Shown here: one piece after another, positions 7,454 to 15,451 of the stretch
Layout: every line of letters starts with the position of its first letter
Position numbering within the stretch: the first letter of the stretch is position 1
Assembly (NCBI RefSeq): GCF_018502485.1
Contig: NZ_CP075546.1
From: Methanospirillum purgamenti
Lineage (GTDB): Archaea > Halobacteriota > Methanomicrobia > Methanomicrobiales > Methanospirillaceae
Direction: 5' to 3' (one strand)
Length of the DNA stretch: 64,000 nt
Program-made: the position numbers and the translations under genes
The notes under the pieces: generated by a model
Databases searched by the model: none
Told to the model about the DNA's origin: nothing
Seen by the model: the letters and a program-made list of their open reading frames with translations, nothing else

Positions 7454-8520
7454 TTGATATCCTAACCGGAGCATTACTCCTGGGATGGACAACCCTTGTT
7501 GCATACCTAACTGAACACGTAGTTACCTGTCTGATTCCCGCTTTCTTCATCGCCGGAGCAATAGCAGCATTTATCAAAAAAGATGCAATCCTGAAATATT
7601 TCAGCCCTGATGCAAAGAAATCAGTCAGTTTTGGCATAGCCTCAGTATCCGGGACTGTCCTTGCGGTATGCAGTTGTACTATTCTCCCGATGTTTGCCGG
7701 AATTCTGAAAAAAGGGAGTGGTATTGGTCCAGCAATCACCTTCCTGTATGCCGGTCCGGCGATTAACATCCTTGCTATTGTCTACTCGGCAAAAGTCCTG
7801 GGTATTGATATCGGGATTGCCCGTGCTGTCTCTGCCATCCTTCTGTCAATTGTAATCGGCCTTATCATGGCATTGATCTTTAAAGAGCATGATGAAACAG
7901 TCCGTGCAAATGCCAAAAAGAATATTAGGATCTCTTCCAGCAGCGAAGAACGACCAAAATGGATTATTCCAGCATTTTTCATCTTCCTGATTGCTATCCT
8001 GCTTGTTGGTACCTCACAACTAGACATCTTCATCCGGCTCCTTATTGTCTATTTCCTCTCCATGGCGGTTGCATTCCTGCTTATTTACTACTTTAGTCGG
8101 GATGAGGTGACGGAATGGGGGTATGAGATATGGGATCTGACAAAGAAGATCTTCCCGATCCTCGTTATCGGAACGTTTGCTCTTGGGGTACTCTCTTACT
8201 TTATCCCACCTGAGACTTTTAAACCATATATCGGGGACAATTCTCTCCTGGCAAACTTTACCGCTGCAGTTATCGGTGCAATTCTCTACATGCCAACCCT
8301 GCTTGAAGTACCGGTTATCGGGACAACCCTTGGATATCTTTCTGGGAACATGGCAAAAGGACCAGCCCTTGCTCTTCTCCTGACCGGCCCATCCATCAGT
8401 CTGCCCAGTCTCATGGTTCTCACCCGGGTTATGGGAGCTAAAAAGACCGGAGTGTATGCCGTGCTTGTTGTTATCTTCTCTACATTAGCCGGATTTGTAT
8501 TCGGAAACAGCGGGCTCTGA
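7441..8520 (+). CDS. DUF318/ArsP-type permease
   Basis: A 359-residue, roughly ten-helix permease of PF03773. Repeat one has VCSCTILPMFAGILKKGSG and repeat two has ILYMPTLLEVPVIGTTLG. The GTG at 7441 is preceded by GGAG at 5-bp spacing, which is why I prefer it to ATG 7450. It belongs to a different subgroup from the permease at 5058 (the first Cys motif is CSCT versus CSCS, and there is no Cys-rich loop). Downstream genes encode a small CC protein, a thioredoxin and two DGC proteins. Export of a metal(loid) species is inferred. Confidence 0.8.
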   Translation: MVPMIDILTGALLLGWTTLVAYLTEHVVTCLIPAFFIAGAIAAFIKKDAILKYFSPDAKKSVSFGIASVSGTVLAVCSCTILPMFAGILKKGSGIGPAITFLYAGPAINILAIVYSAKVLGIDIGIARAVSAILLSIVIGLIMALIFKEHDETVRANAKKNIRISSSSEERPKWIIPAFFIFLIAILLVGTSQLDIFIRLLIVYFLSMAVAFLLIYYFSRDEVTEWGYEIWDLTKKIFPILVIGTFALGVLSYFIPPETFKPYIGDNSLLANFTAAVIGAILYMPTLLEVPVIGTTLGYLSGNMAKGPALALLLTGPSISLPSLMVLTRVMGAKKTGVYAVLVVIFSTLAGFVFGNSGL

Positions 8521-8525
8521 TTTAA

Positions 8526-8774
8526 ATGACTTTGGATAAACCCTGTTGTCCGGCGGATGCATTACGAAGGATAAAGATGATCCCGATTAACGGGATACCA
8601 ACTGGTATCACCATGCTAAATGAGATAATCGCTGAAGTTAAGGAAATGAATCTCAATTCCGAGCAACAAATCAAAGAAACTCTGTTGAAAAGAGTAAAAG
8701 TGTACAATTACATCTCCAAAGGAGCAGAGGAGATGTATATGAAAGCAATTATGGCAGAATATTACAAATCCTGA
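8526..8774 (+). CDS. Small conserved-looking protein of the permease/thioredoxin operon
   Basis: An 82-residue soluble protein with an N-terminal DKPCCPADALRR and MIPINGIPTGITMLNEII, then a helical C-terminus. No characterised domain is recognised. It begins 5 bp after the permease stop and precedes the thioredoxin, so it is cotranscribed. The vicinal CC pair fits the thiol-rich theme of the operon. Confidence 0.6.
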   Translation: MTLDKPCCPADALRRIKMIPINGIPTGITMLNEIIAEVKEMNLNSEQQIKETLLKRVKVYNYISKGAEEMYMKAIMAEYYKS

Positions 8775-8887
8775 AGATAACTGCTGGAGTTCAACATCGT
8801 CAATCCCATGCAGGGACAAGATGTGTATCCCTCAAAACAAAAGATGATTATCTCATATAACAAAAGTATTTCAAATAATGGTGAAAT

Positions 8888-9127
8888 ATGAAACTTGAAG
8901 TATTCGGAACCGGCTGCACAAAATGCAAACGAATGTATGACAATGTGACTGAAGCAGTGAAGAAATCCGGAATTGAGGCAGATATTGTAAAAGTTGAGGC
9001 ACTTGAGGAGATTGTGAACAGAGGCGTGATGATGACTCCATCTCTCTTCCTGGACGGCGAGGAGGTTGTTGCCGGCCGGGTTCCCACCGTCAACGAGATC
9101 ATGGAAATTATTCAGGAGAGTGCATAA
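8888..9127 (+). CDS. MTH895/TM0996-type small thioredoxin
   Basis: A 79-residue thioredoxin-fold protein. The active site is GTGCTKCKRMYDNV (CxxC) and the cis-Pro loop is MMTPSLFLDGE. The length and GTGC.KC motif are those of the redox-active disulfide protein 2 family found in methanogens. Its stop overlaps the ATG of the next DGC gene. It probably supplies electrons for thiol exchange on a DGC protein or permease cargo. Confidence 0.85.
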   Translation: MKLEVFGTGCTKCKRMYDNVTEAVKKSGIEADIVKVEALEEIVNRGVMMTPSLFLDGEEVVAGRVPTVNEIMEIIQESA

Positions 9128-9594
9128 TGGCAGAGCAGGCTCCATGCACCTGTGGAAGTAATGAGAAGAACCGACTTATATTCCCCTGCTCCGGACAGGC
9201 AAATACCGGACAGATATCAAATCAGGCTGCGATTCAGTTATCTGACGAGGGATATGGCAGTTTTGTATGCACTGCTTTGCTTGCATCAGGATCAGACTCT
9301 CTGGCTGAACGAGCCAGAGGGGTGCAGGAAGTCGTCGCAATCGATGGGTGCGGGATGGATTGTGCACGAAAGATCCTGGAGCAGGCAGGAGTTCCGGTCC
9401 ATCAGCACCTCGTAATAACCGATCTTGGTACTGAAAAGAAGAGCGGTAACCGGTCATTTACTTCAGATGAAGTTGAGTCAATCGTCTCTGCTGCGTGGAA
9501 AGGGGAAGGAAAGCTGCAGGAGTCCAGTTCCGGGGAGAAGAAATCCGATGGTTCAGGAGGCTGTGGCTGTGATTGTGGCGGAAAATGCGGTTAA
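9127..9594 (+). CDS. DGC-domain protein with Cys-rich tail
   Basis: A 155-residue DGC-family protein with FPCSGQANTGQISNQAAI, the literal motif VVAIDGCGMDCARKIL, and VITDLGTEKKSG. The last 15 or so residues are a Gly/Cys tail (GGCGCDCGGKCG) absent from the other paralogs. It starts at an ATG overlapping the thioredoxin stop, preceded by GGAGAG. Metal or persulfide binding by the tail is plausible but unproven. Confidence 0.75.
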   Translation: MAEQAPCTCGSNEKNRLIFPCSGQANTGQISNQAAIQLSDEGYGSFVCTALLASGSDSLAERARGVQEVVAIDGCGMDCARKILEQAGVPVHQHLVITDLGTEKKSGNRSFTSDEVESIVSAAWKGEGKLQESSSGEKKSDGSGGCGCDCGGKCG

Positions 9595-9609
9595 CCGTCC
9601 TCTTTTTTC

Positions 9610-9969
9610 ATGATGCTCAATGATTCAGAAATTACCCTCATCACCTGTTCCGGGATCTCAAACACCGGAAAACTTACGGCAAAGGTTGGAGAGATACTCA
9701 TCAGGCGTTGTCCGGGTCAGATAGAAATGTGCCTTCCTGCAAGGGCACAACCAGAGAAGATGCTGGATGCTCTTGCCCATGCTGAAAAGATCCTGGTGGT
9801 TGATGGGTGTTCTGACTGTTGCGGTAGGAAAAAACTCAAAGAACAGGGATATGATCCGGATATTCATATTATCGCAACCGAATGCGGTATTGTGAAGAAC
9901 GGTATGGAAGATCCCCGATTTGATGAGATTGAACTACTAACATCCGTTGTCCGGGAAAAAATCAGGTAA
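9610..9969 (+). CDS. DGC-domain putative zinc-binding protein
   Basis: A 119-residue fourth DGC paralog: LITCSGISNTGKLTAKVGE, LVVDGCSDCCGRKKLKEQG, and ATECGIVKNGMED. It begins 15 bp after the preceding DGC gene, so it belongs to the same operon. ATG at 9613 is an equally good start. The two adjacent DGC proteins may act as a pair. Confidence 0.75.
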   Translation: MMLNDSEITLITCSGISNTGKLTAKVGEILIRRCPGQIEMCLPARAQPEKMLDALAHAEKILVVDGCSDCCGRKKLKEQGYDPDIHIIATECGIVKNGMEDPRFDEIELLTSVVREKIR

Positions 9970-9994
9970 TATTCTCCTTGTTGTATCAATAACC

Positions 9995-10492
9995 ATGCAA
10001 GCTCCAAGAAAGGATATCCTGATACCGCTCCTCCTTCTCGCAGTAATTACATTCATTATGATCTTTTCAGGTGGATGCGGGTGCAACCAGATTTTTACCG
10101 TAGAAAATCTCTCCCATCAAAATTATAGCACAATTACATCAATTCCTTCTTCTGGGGTTCTTGAAGTATATCATTTTCATGAAACCAAGCAATGTTATTC
10201 CTGCCGGGTGCTTGGTGAACTGGCGAAAGAGACCATGAATACATCATTCATGCAGGAGATGGATGAAGGGAAGATCTTCTTTAGATCCGTGAATATTCAA
10301 CTCCCGGAGAATGCGGAGATTGTATCCAGATTCGTGCCAACTTCATCCTCGCTCATGATTGGATACACGGATGAGGCAGGGTTTCATGCAGAGAACCAGA
10401 TACAACTCTGGTATAAACTTGGAGATAAAATTGCATTTGGAGAGGAATTATCCGGTGTGATCAGAAAGAGACTGTCAACGGTTCATGCATGA
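9995..10492 (+). CDS. ArsF-like membrane-anchored thioredoxin-fold protein
   Basis: About 165 residues. A hydrophobic N-terminus (LIPLLLLAVITFIMIFSGG) ending in CGC is followed by the thioredoxin-like domain with VYHFHETKQCYSCRVLG (CxxC) and TSSSLMIGYTDEAGF. It is paralogous to the ArsF protein at 693. An upstream ATG at 9947 lies inside the preceding gene, so ATG 9995 is preferred. It closes the permease/thioredoxin/DGC operon. Confidence 0.75.
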   Translation: MQAPRKDILIPLLLLAVITFIMIFSGGCGCNQIFTVENLSHQNYSTITSIPSSGVLEVYHFHETKQCYSCRVLGELAKETMNTSFMQEMDEGKIFFRSVNIQLPENAEIVSRFVPTSSSLMIGYTDEAGFHAENQIQLWYKLGDKIAFGEELSGVIRKRLSTVHA

Positions 10493-10724
10493 TATACAAC
10501 TTGAAATCATATTATCATCGCATTTTTCCCATTACCTGACCTCATAGATTTTTCCGGTTCATCGCTCATCCTCTATGGTCATCATATCATCTCTGGCTGA
10601 TTGTATCATTAGGGATTCCTCCGGCTGTTTTCCCAATCTCCGTTATCTGGCGAATGGTCGGAGCAGTGATAGTAGTACTCCTGTATTCCAGATTTCCCCG
10701 GAGTAATCCGATATATTTCAGTTT

Positions 10725-11489
10725 TTATAATCTCGAAGGCATCAGTCTCTTATGTAGATACATCGACAGACCGGTCCCTGCAATAGTAAACAGAATAAGA
10801 ACTACGAAATCAATGATGATTGGCAAGAAGTTCGAATTTGTAAATGAATATCGGACAATATCTACAATATAGGTCAGCGGAGAGAACCAGGCTAACATCT
10901 GTCCCCAGGGGGGCATCTGTTCAAGAGGAATGAATATTCCAGATATAAAAACCAGCGGGAATTTCACCAGGTTTGAAATCATCATTATGTTTGAAGGCGT
11001 ATTGGTTGGCATTGCAGCAAACAACATACCAATCGCTGCAAAACACCAGGCTCCAATGATAATCACACTGAGGAGAATGAATCCTTGCAGAAGTGATAGC
11101 CCAAGCACTATACCAATGATTACCGTAATAAAAGTGATGCCAATGGAAAATAGTGCTGATGCCATCATATCACCGAATATCATCGCTTCTACGGTTATCG
11201 GGGTTGATGCAAGTCGCTCAAGGGTTTTTGCCGATCCTTCCCAGGGAAATATCGCCGGAGATACTGCTGTTGCTGTAAAGAAGAGTGTCATTCCGACAAG
11301 TCCTGCAATAAGAAAAGACAAAGGGATCTGCCTGCTACCCATGAAAAAAGCAAAGAATAAAAATAATGGCATAATAATCCCAAAGATGAGGACCGGACCT
11401 TTCAAATAATAAACCCGGATATCCTTTTTTGTAATAGCCCATGCCCGTCGTATCTGTGAAGCAATCCCAAAGGGATGTATCGGACTCAT
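10725..11489 (-). CDS. ABC-2 type transporter permease
   Basis: A 254-residue permease with six hydrophobic segments and the ABC-2 core (WEGSAKTLERLASTPIT; PLVFISGIFIPLEQMPPW). Its ATG overlaps the stop of the ATPase gene by 4 bp, an obvious pair. Substrate unknown. Confidence 0.85.
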   Translation of the reverse strand: MSPIHPFGIASQIRRAWAITKKDIRVYYLKGPVLIFGIIMPLFLFFAFFMGSRQIPLSFLIAGLVGMTLFFTATAVSPAIFPWEGSAKTLERLASTPITVEAMIFGDMMASALFSIGITFITVIIGIVLGLSLLQGFILLSVIIIGAWCFAAIGMLFAAMPTNTPSNIMMISNLVKFPLVFISGIFIPLEQMPPWGQMLAWFSPLTYIVDIVRYSFTNSNFLPIIIDFVVLILFTIAGTGLSMYLHKRLMPSRL

Positions 11490-12415
11490 TTTTCTTCCTC
11501 TCTGGTAAGCCTTATAAATGCTTCATCCAGGGTTGGTGCCAGTGTATTGAGAGTGACGATTGCAGTGTTCTGCTCTCCAGAATATGCTACAATCGACCGA
11601 ATCGCTGCATCTTTATCAGAAACAATTATCTGCCATTTATCTCCGGTTTTTTCTGCCCTGATAATCCCGGGAAGATCTCCAGGTTCTATACTGGGAACGT
11701 CTTTTGCAAAACTCACTTCAATCCTGTGCTCTCGGTCTATTGCTGATTTAAGTTTTTCCGGTGCATCAAGTGCTATCATCTTCCCAGCCCTGATTATGCC
11801 AACACGGTTACAGAGCTGGTTCGCTTCTTCCATATTATGGGTTGTTAAAAAGATGGTCATTCCGTTCCGGTTCAAATCCCGAAGCAGTGAGAGTATCATA
11901 TGAGTGCTTTGCACATCCAGACCACTCGTAGGCTCATCAAGAAAGAGGAGTTCAGGCTCATGAATGAGTGACATTGCAAGGATAAGGCGTTGCTTCATCC
12001 CTTTTGAATAGGCCTGTACCTTCTGGTCCTTTCGTTCAATTAATCCTACTAAAGTTAATAATTCTTCTGTACGCCGTAATATTTTTGATTTTGGAAGATC
12101 ATAGAGTTCTCCCATAAGGAACATATTCTGCTGTGCTGAGAGATCGATATACGCATTTGAAGTCTCCGGAACCACACCAAACCTCTGTTTTGCATAAACC
12201 GGACTTTTCATGATATCATACCCAAGAATCGTCGCAGTCCCGCTGTTTGAAGGAAGCACTCCGGTAAGCATTCGTGTGGTAGTGGTTTTTCCTGCACCGT
12301 TTTGTCCCAGAAATCCGAATATTTCTCCCTCGCTCACTTCGAAGGACACATGGTCCACTACAGTATTCTTCCCGAATTTTTTTGTAAGACAATCTGCCCG
12401 GATTACTTCTGTCAT
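11486..12415 (-). CDS. ABC transporter ATP-binding protein
   Basis: A 309-residue ATPase with Walker A GQNGAGKTTTTRML, signature YSKGMKQRLILAMSL, Walker B ELLFLDEPTSGLD and switch TTHNME. The CcmA/DrrA-like C-terminal extension is present. It partners the permease directly downstream; drug or lipid efflux is the usual role of such pairs. The CARDB exported protein lies 85 bp upstream on the same strand. Confidence 0.9.
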   Translation of the reverse strand: MTEVIRADCLTKKFGKNTVVDHVSFEVSEGEIFGFLGQNGAGKTTTTRMLTGVLPSNSGTATILGYDIMKSPVYAKQRFGVVPETSNAYIDLSAQQNMFLMGELYDLPKSKILRRTEELLTLVGLIERKDQKVQAYSKGMKQRLILAMSLIHEPELLFLDEPTSGLDVQSTHMILSLLRDLNRNGMTIFLTTHNMEEANQLCNRVGIIRAGKMIALDAPEKLKSAIDREHRIEVSFAKDVPSIEPGDLPGIIRAEKTGDKWQIIVSDKDAAIRSIVAYSGEQNTAIVTLNTLAPTLDEAFIRLTREEEK

Positions 12416-12500
12416 AATGTCACATCATACATCTTCCCAGATCCCAAGAAATTTCATCCATCTTTATCTCTATTTCGGATCTTTCATGGAGATATTTTTT

Positions 12501-13391
12501 TTAATTATTATGTGCTGCAGCCCAACATGCTGCACATCCTATGAACGAATCATCATCAGGTGTTGATAGAGAAATTTTTCCTCCGCTGGAATATGCATCT
12601 CCCTTTCCGGTGAGAAGATTTGGATCTAGTACCATGGTGAGATCATATGTGCCATAATCCATATCTGAAGGAATACTATATGACAGAGTAAACGTTTTCT
12701 TTTCTCCATTCATCAATGGTGAAATCTGTGCCTCATTTGGGGTAAGCAATCTTTCTCCCAGATATGCATCTACCTGTACCGGTATAGGTGAAGTGTCATC
12801 TTCTCCCTGATTTTTTACAACAACTTCAGGTTTTATCAGCGAACCAGGAGACACCCACATATAATCTGATGAAACAATGATATCTTCTATAATATACTGG
12901 GGTTTACTTTTCGTCTCTATTGTATGGGAATTATACCATGAATCTATTTCAGCAGGCTCTTTTGAAGAAACAGCATACTCTAGAGGTTTAGGAGGAGAAA
13001 TATATGGAGAACACAATGTCGGAAATTTATCATTCATATTTGTTGCTGCCTGCACGGTAATATTTCCAGAGGTTAAACCAAGGGGAATGTGTCCGTACAA
13101 TGATATTCCTACATGAGAATCAGGATCAGGGATCATCTGTCCCCAACCGATCAAGGGAGCATCGGAACATGATACATCATGAACGAATAATCCGACGGTT
13201 ATTGGTCTGATACTTGTCTGAATCCTTTCCGGGAGAGTGATATGTGCAATTATCATGCCATCATCAAGTTTTAACCCATCAATATTCAGAACTTCTGATT
13301 GTTCTGTTTCAAACGCCAAAACAGAATGAGAACTACCAATAAGAAATATAAGAATAACTGCAGTAATCCGGGAATAAGAGATAGAAATCAT
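12501..13391 (-). CDS. Exported CARDB-domain protein
   Basis: About 296 residues: signal peptide (ITAVILIFLIGSSHSVLA), a unique N-terminal domain of about 140 residues, then a CARDB-like immunoglobulin fold (LIKPEVVVKNQGEDDTSPIPV ... MDYGTYDLTMVLDPN). It ends in an unusual GCAACWAAAHNN tail. ATG 13391 is preferred over 13418 because GGAG stands about 10 bp before it. It may belong with the ABC exporter downstream. Confidence 0.65.
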   Translation of the reverse strand: MISISYSRITAVILIFLIGSSHSVLAFETEQSEVLNIDGLKLDDGMIIAHITLPERIQTSIRPITVGLFVHDVSCSDAPLIGWGQMIPDPDSHVGISLYGHIPLGLTSGNITVQAATNMNDKFPTLCSPYISPPKPLEYAVSSKEPAEIDSWYNSHTIETKSKPQYIIEDIIVSSDYMWVSPGSLIKPEVVVKNQGEDDTSPIPVQVDAYLGERLLTPNEAQISPLMNGEKKTFTLSYSIPSDMDYGTYDLTMVLDPNLLTGKGDAYSSGGKISLSTPDDDSFIGCAACWAAAHNN

Positions 13392-13481
13392 ATATATTGA
13401 ACTCCATGTCTGGTGCATGAAGCACCTCAGACTATTTTGAACATCTCACCCATAAGAAGTTGCTTCTTTCGACTAAAAAAA

Positions 13482-14258
13482 TCAGGATGTAAGTTTCTCA
13501 TATAATCCGGATAGAGTTTGATTATACATCACTCTGATGGTCTCTTCATGATCGGCAAGGGGTTTTACTGGAACAAGATCCATGACTGCTTCCGGAGATA
13601 AACCTGAATCTTTCATAATTTTTAATGCTCCTTCTGTCATTGAATAAACCGCACGAAAGGCATCAGTTTCAGAAAGACCAAATCTCTGTCCAAGTTGGAT
13701 AAGTTCAGCCAGCTGGAACCAGAGGTAGGTCGGCCCCATAGCGGTGATAACGGCGTATGCTTCGAGATTCTGCTCCGGCACTTCCGGCATCTGTCCAAGA
13801 GGGGACATGAGATCTGTGAATTTTTTCCTGACAGATTCCGGACATGTAGATCCAAATACTACCGGATTGTATCCTTCATTCACATATGAGGCAGCATTTG
13901 GGATCATCCGGATAACGGGACGTGATACTCCGGAGAACTTGTTTATGGTTGCAACTTTAATTTTTGGAGCTAAAGATATGATGGTCGTCTTCTCTCCAAG
14001 GAAGGGAGCAATTTTTTGAAGCATCTCTCCAACTACAGGAGGATGAAGGCTGATAAACAAAAAATCAGCCATGCTAAAAGATTCATCTACCTCGTTTTTC
14101 TGTTCGATGATTGGGAATTTGACTGCAAGATTTTTCAGGACATCGGAATTGGTATCGGTTACAATGATCCGTTCCGGAAGGCAATTCTTTCTGGAAAGAC
14201 CTTCCAGAAGGATTCGGGTTACCCGGCCGGCTCCGATACAGGCGATAGTTGTTGTCAT
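13482..14258 (-). CDS. ProC-like pyrroline-5-carboxylate reductase
   Basis: A 258-residue protein with an N-terminal Rossmann motif (IACIGAGRVTRILLEGL), the segment RMIPNAASYVNEGYNP, and the dimerisation region AVITAMGPTYLWFQLAEL with SETDAFRAVYSMTEGAL. This is the P5CR fold. The usual T.xSGSGPAY signature reads ITAMGPTYLW here, so a related NAD(P)-dependent oxidoreductase function is possible. Stand-alone gene. Confidence 0.65.
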   Translation of the reverse strand: MTTTIACIGAGRVTRILLEGLSRKNCLPERIIVTDTNSDVLKNLAVKFPIIEQKNEVDESFSMADFLFISLHPPVVGEMLQKIAPFLGEKTTIISLAPKIKVATINKFSGVSRPVIRMIPNAASYVNEGYNPVVFGSTCPESVRKKFTDLMSPLGQMPEVPEQNLEAYAVITAMGPTYLWFQLAELIQLGQRFGLSETDAFRAVYSMTEGALKIMKDSGLSPEAVMDLVPVKPLADHEETIRVMYNQTLSGLYEKLTS

Positions 14259-14410
14259 GGTTCTCTCACCAATGTTTCAAAATTATTTGAACTCTCCAGA
14301 ATATATAACCTGCTGATGAAAAAACCGGTTGGTTTATACTCGTAATAATAGGATATGTCGGACTGAATTGATTTATTGAGAAAGATGACGAATACTTGAG
14401 CCTATTCCAA

Positions 14411-14451
14411 GTTGAACAAAATAAGGGCACTGGGACTGGCTGAATTGTTAC
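14411..14451 (+). repeat. Copy of a short dispersed end-motif (repeat R)
   Basis: ATAAGGGCACTGGGACTGG followed by CTGAATTGTTAC is nearly the same as the sequence at 42551-42582 next to the IS66 remnant (about 26 of 31 bases), and resembles the arm of the palindrome at 16991-17120. It abuts the stop codon of the GNAT gene. It may be a leftover end of an IS66-like element or MITE. Confidence 0.4.
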
Positions 14452-14966
14452 TCCTGATTCAATATTTTACCCAGGATTATGAGATCCACATAGATACCGT
14501 CAATAAAAAAAGCTTCTTTCTTTTTCCCTTCCGGTTCAAATCCAAGATGTTCATACAACCGGATAGCACGGGGATTGGTATCAGCCACCATACATTCCAT
14601 ACGTCGATATCCCTTTTTTCTGACTTCTTCTTCTAAAAATTGTATTGTTTTTGTTCCAATTCCTTTCCCCCAGTATTCTGGTTCAATATAGAGGAAAAAT
14701 GTCGCCGAATGAGAAAGTCTGGTCCCTGGAGGCTGTATATAATACCCTGCTCCACCGATTATCCGGTCACAGGTATGAATTCCCCAGAGGGATACAATCC
14801 CATTCATGATATACTGCCACAAGGCCAAAGTCGTCTCCATCGGTACCGGTGGTATCGTCTCAAAATGTTCGGCAATCTCAGGCATATTAGACAATTCATT
14901 TATTCTGGTTAGTTCTGACTCCTGAATTGGTAAAAATTGAATAGAAAGAGAAGAGGTATTGAACAT
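14448..14966 (-). CDS. GNAT N-acetyltransferase
   Basis: A 172-residue GNAT of the RimJ/RimL type: WGIHTCDRIIGGAGYYI, then FLYIEPEYWGKGIGTKTIQF (acetyl-CoA loop with GKGIGT), and CMVADTNPRAIRLYEHLGFEPEG. The substrate is not predictable. Monocistronic, upstream of and divergent from hgcC. Confidence 0.8.
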   Translation of the reverse strand: MFNTSSLSIQFLPIQESELTRINELSNMPEIAEHFETIPPVPMETTLALWQYIMNGIVSLWGIHTCDRIIGGAGYYIQPPGTRLSHSATFFLYIEPEYWGKGIGTKTIQFLEEEVRKKGYRRMECMVADTNPRAIRLYEHLGFEPEGKKKEAFFIDGIYVDLIILGKILNQE

Positions 14967-15126
14967 GATAATTTATACGTTTTATTTGTAAAAAAACGGT
15001 TCCTATACAAGATCCTAATACGATGAAATAATTTTTTGCTAATTGTGTCGCATTTAAACAACTGAAAGGATATATCCGAAAAAATAAATTATTCAGATTA
15101 ATATGAAATTTCTGATAACATTAAAT

Positions 15127-15155
15127 AATCTGAAATCCTACATTGTAGGCAGATT
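15127..15155. promoter_or_regulatory. Nested palindrome directly upstream of hgcC
   Basis: Outer arms AATCTG and CAGATT and inner arms CCTAC and GTAGG (spacer ATT) form an imperfect 29-bp palindrome that ends 3 bp before the ATG of hgcC. At this place a bound protein would block transcription or translation of hgcCAB. The region upstream (14967-15126) is AT-rich and should contain the promoter. Confidence 0.5.
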
Positions 15156-15157
15156 AT

Positions 15158-15451
15158 ATGGGAAAACTAAAAAAATCCGAAATAATTACTGCAAACGAGA
15201 TGAGATGCAGTTGTGGCCAAAAGAGCAGTTGCACGGTGGAATCCATTCTTACCATCGATGATAGGGGTCAGATGGTCCTGCCAAAAGATGTCAGAGAACG
15301 AGCAGGCATCAAACCTGGTGATAAACTGGCTCTTATCAGCTGGGAAAAAGAAGGGAGCATCTGCTGTCTGGCCCTCATGAAGACAGAGAACCTGAGTGGT
15401 ATGGTGAAAGAAGTTCTCAGTCCTATTCTAAACGATACCGGAGCAGAATAA
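15158..15451 (+). CDS. hgcC: HgcC: HgcAB-associated AbrB-fold protein
   Basis: A 97-residue protein: an N-terminal Cys motif CSCGQKSSC, then an AbrB/SpoVT domain (ILTIDDRGQMVLPKDVRERA; GDKLALISWEKEG) with SICCLALM. Its TAA overlaps the ATG of hgcA by one base. Location and sequence match the HgcAB-associated proteins seen before hgcA in many mercury methylators. Its function there is unproven; DNA-binding autoregulation is suggested by the fold and the upstream palindrome. Confidence 0.8.
   Translation: MGKLKKSEIITANEMRCSCGQKSSCTVESILTIDDRGQMVLPKDVRERAGIKPGDKLALISWEKEGSICCLALMKTENLSGMVKEVLSPILNDTGAE

Noticed and set aside
10930..11409. A 159-residue plus-strand ORF over the ABC permease
   Set aside because: Shadow of the ABC-2 permease; no start context and Met/Ile-rich composition typical of reversed membrane genes.
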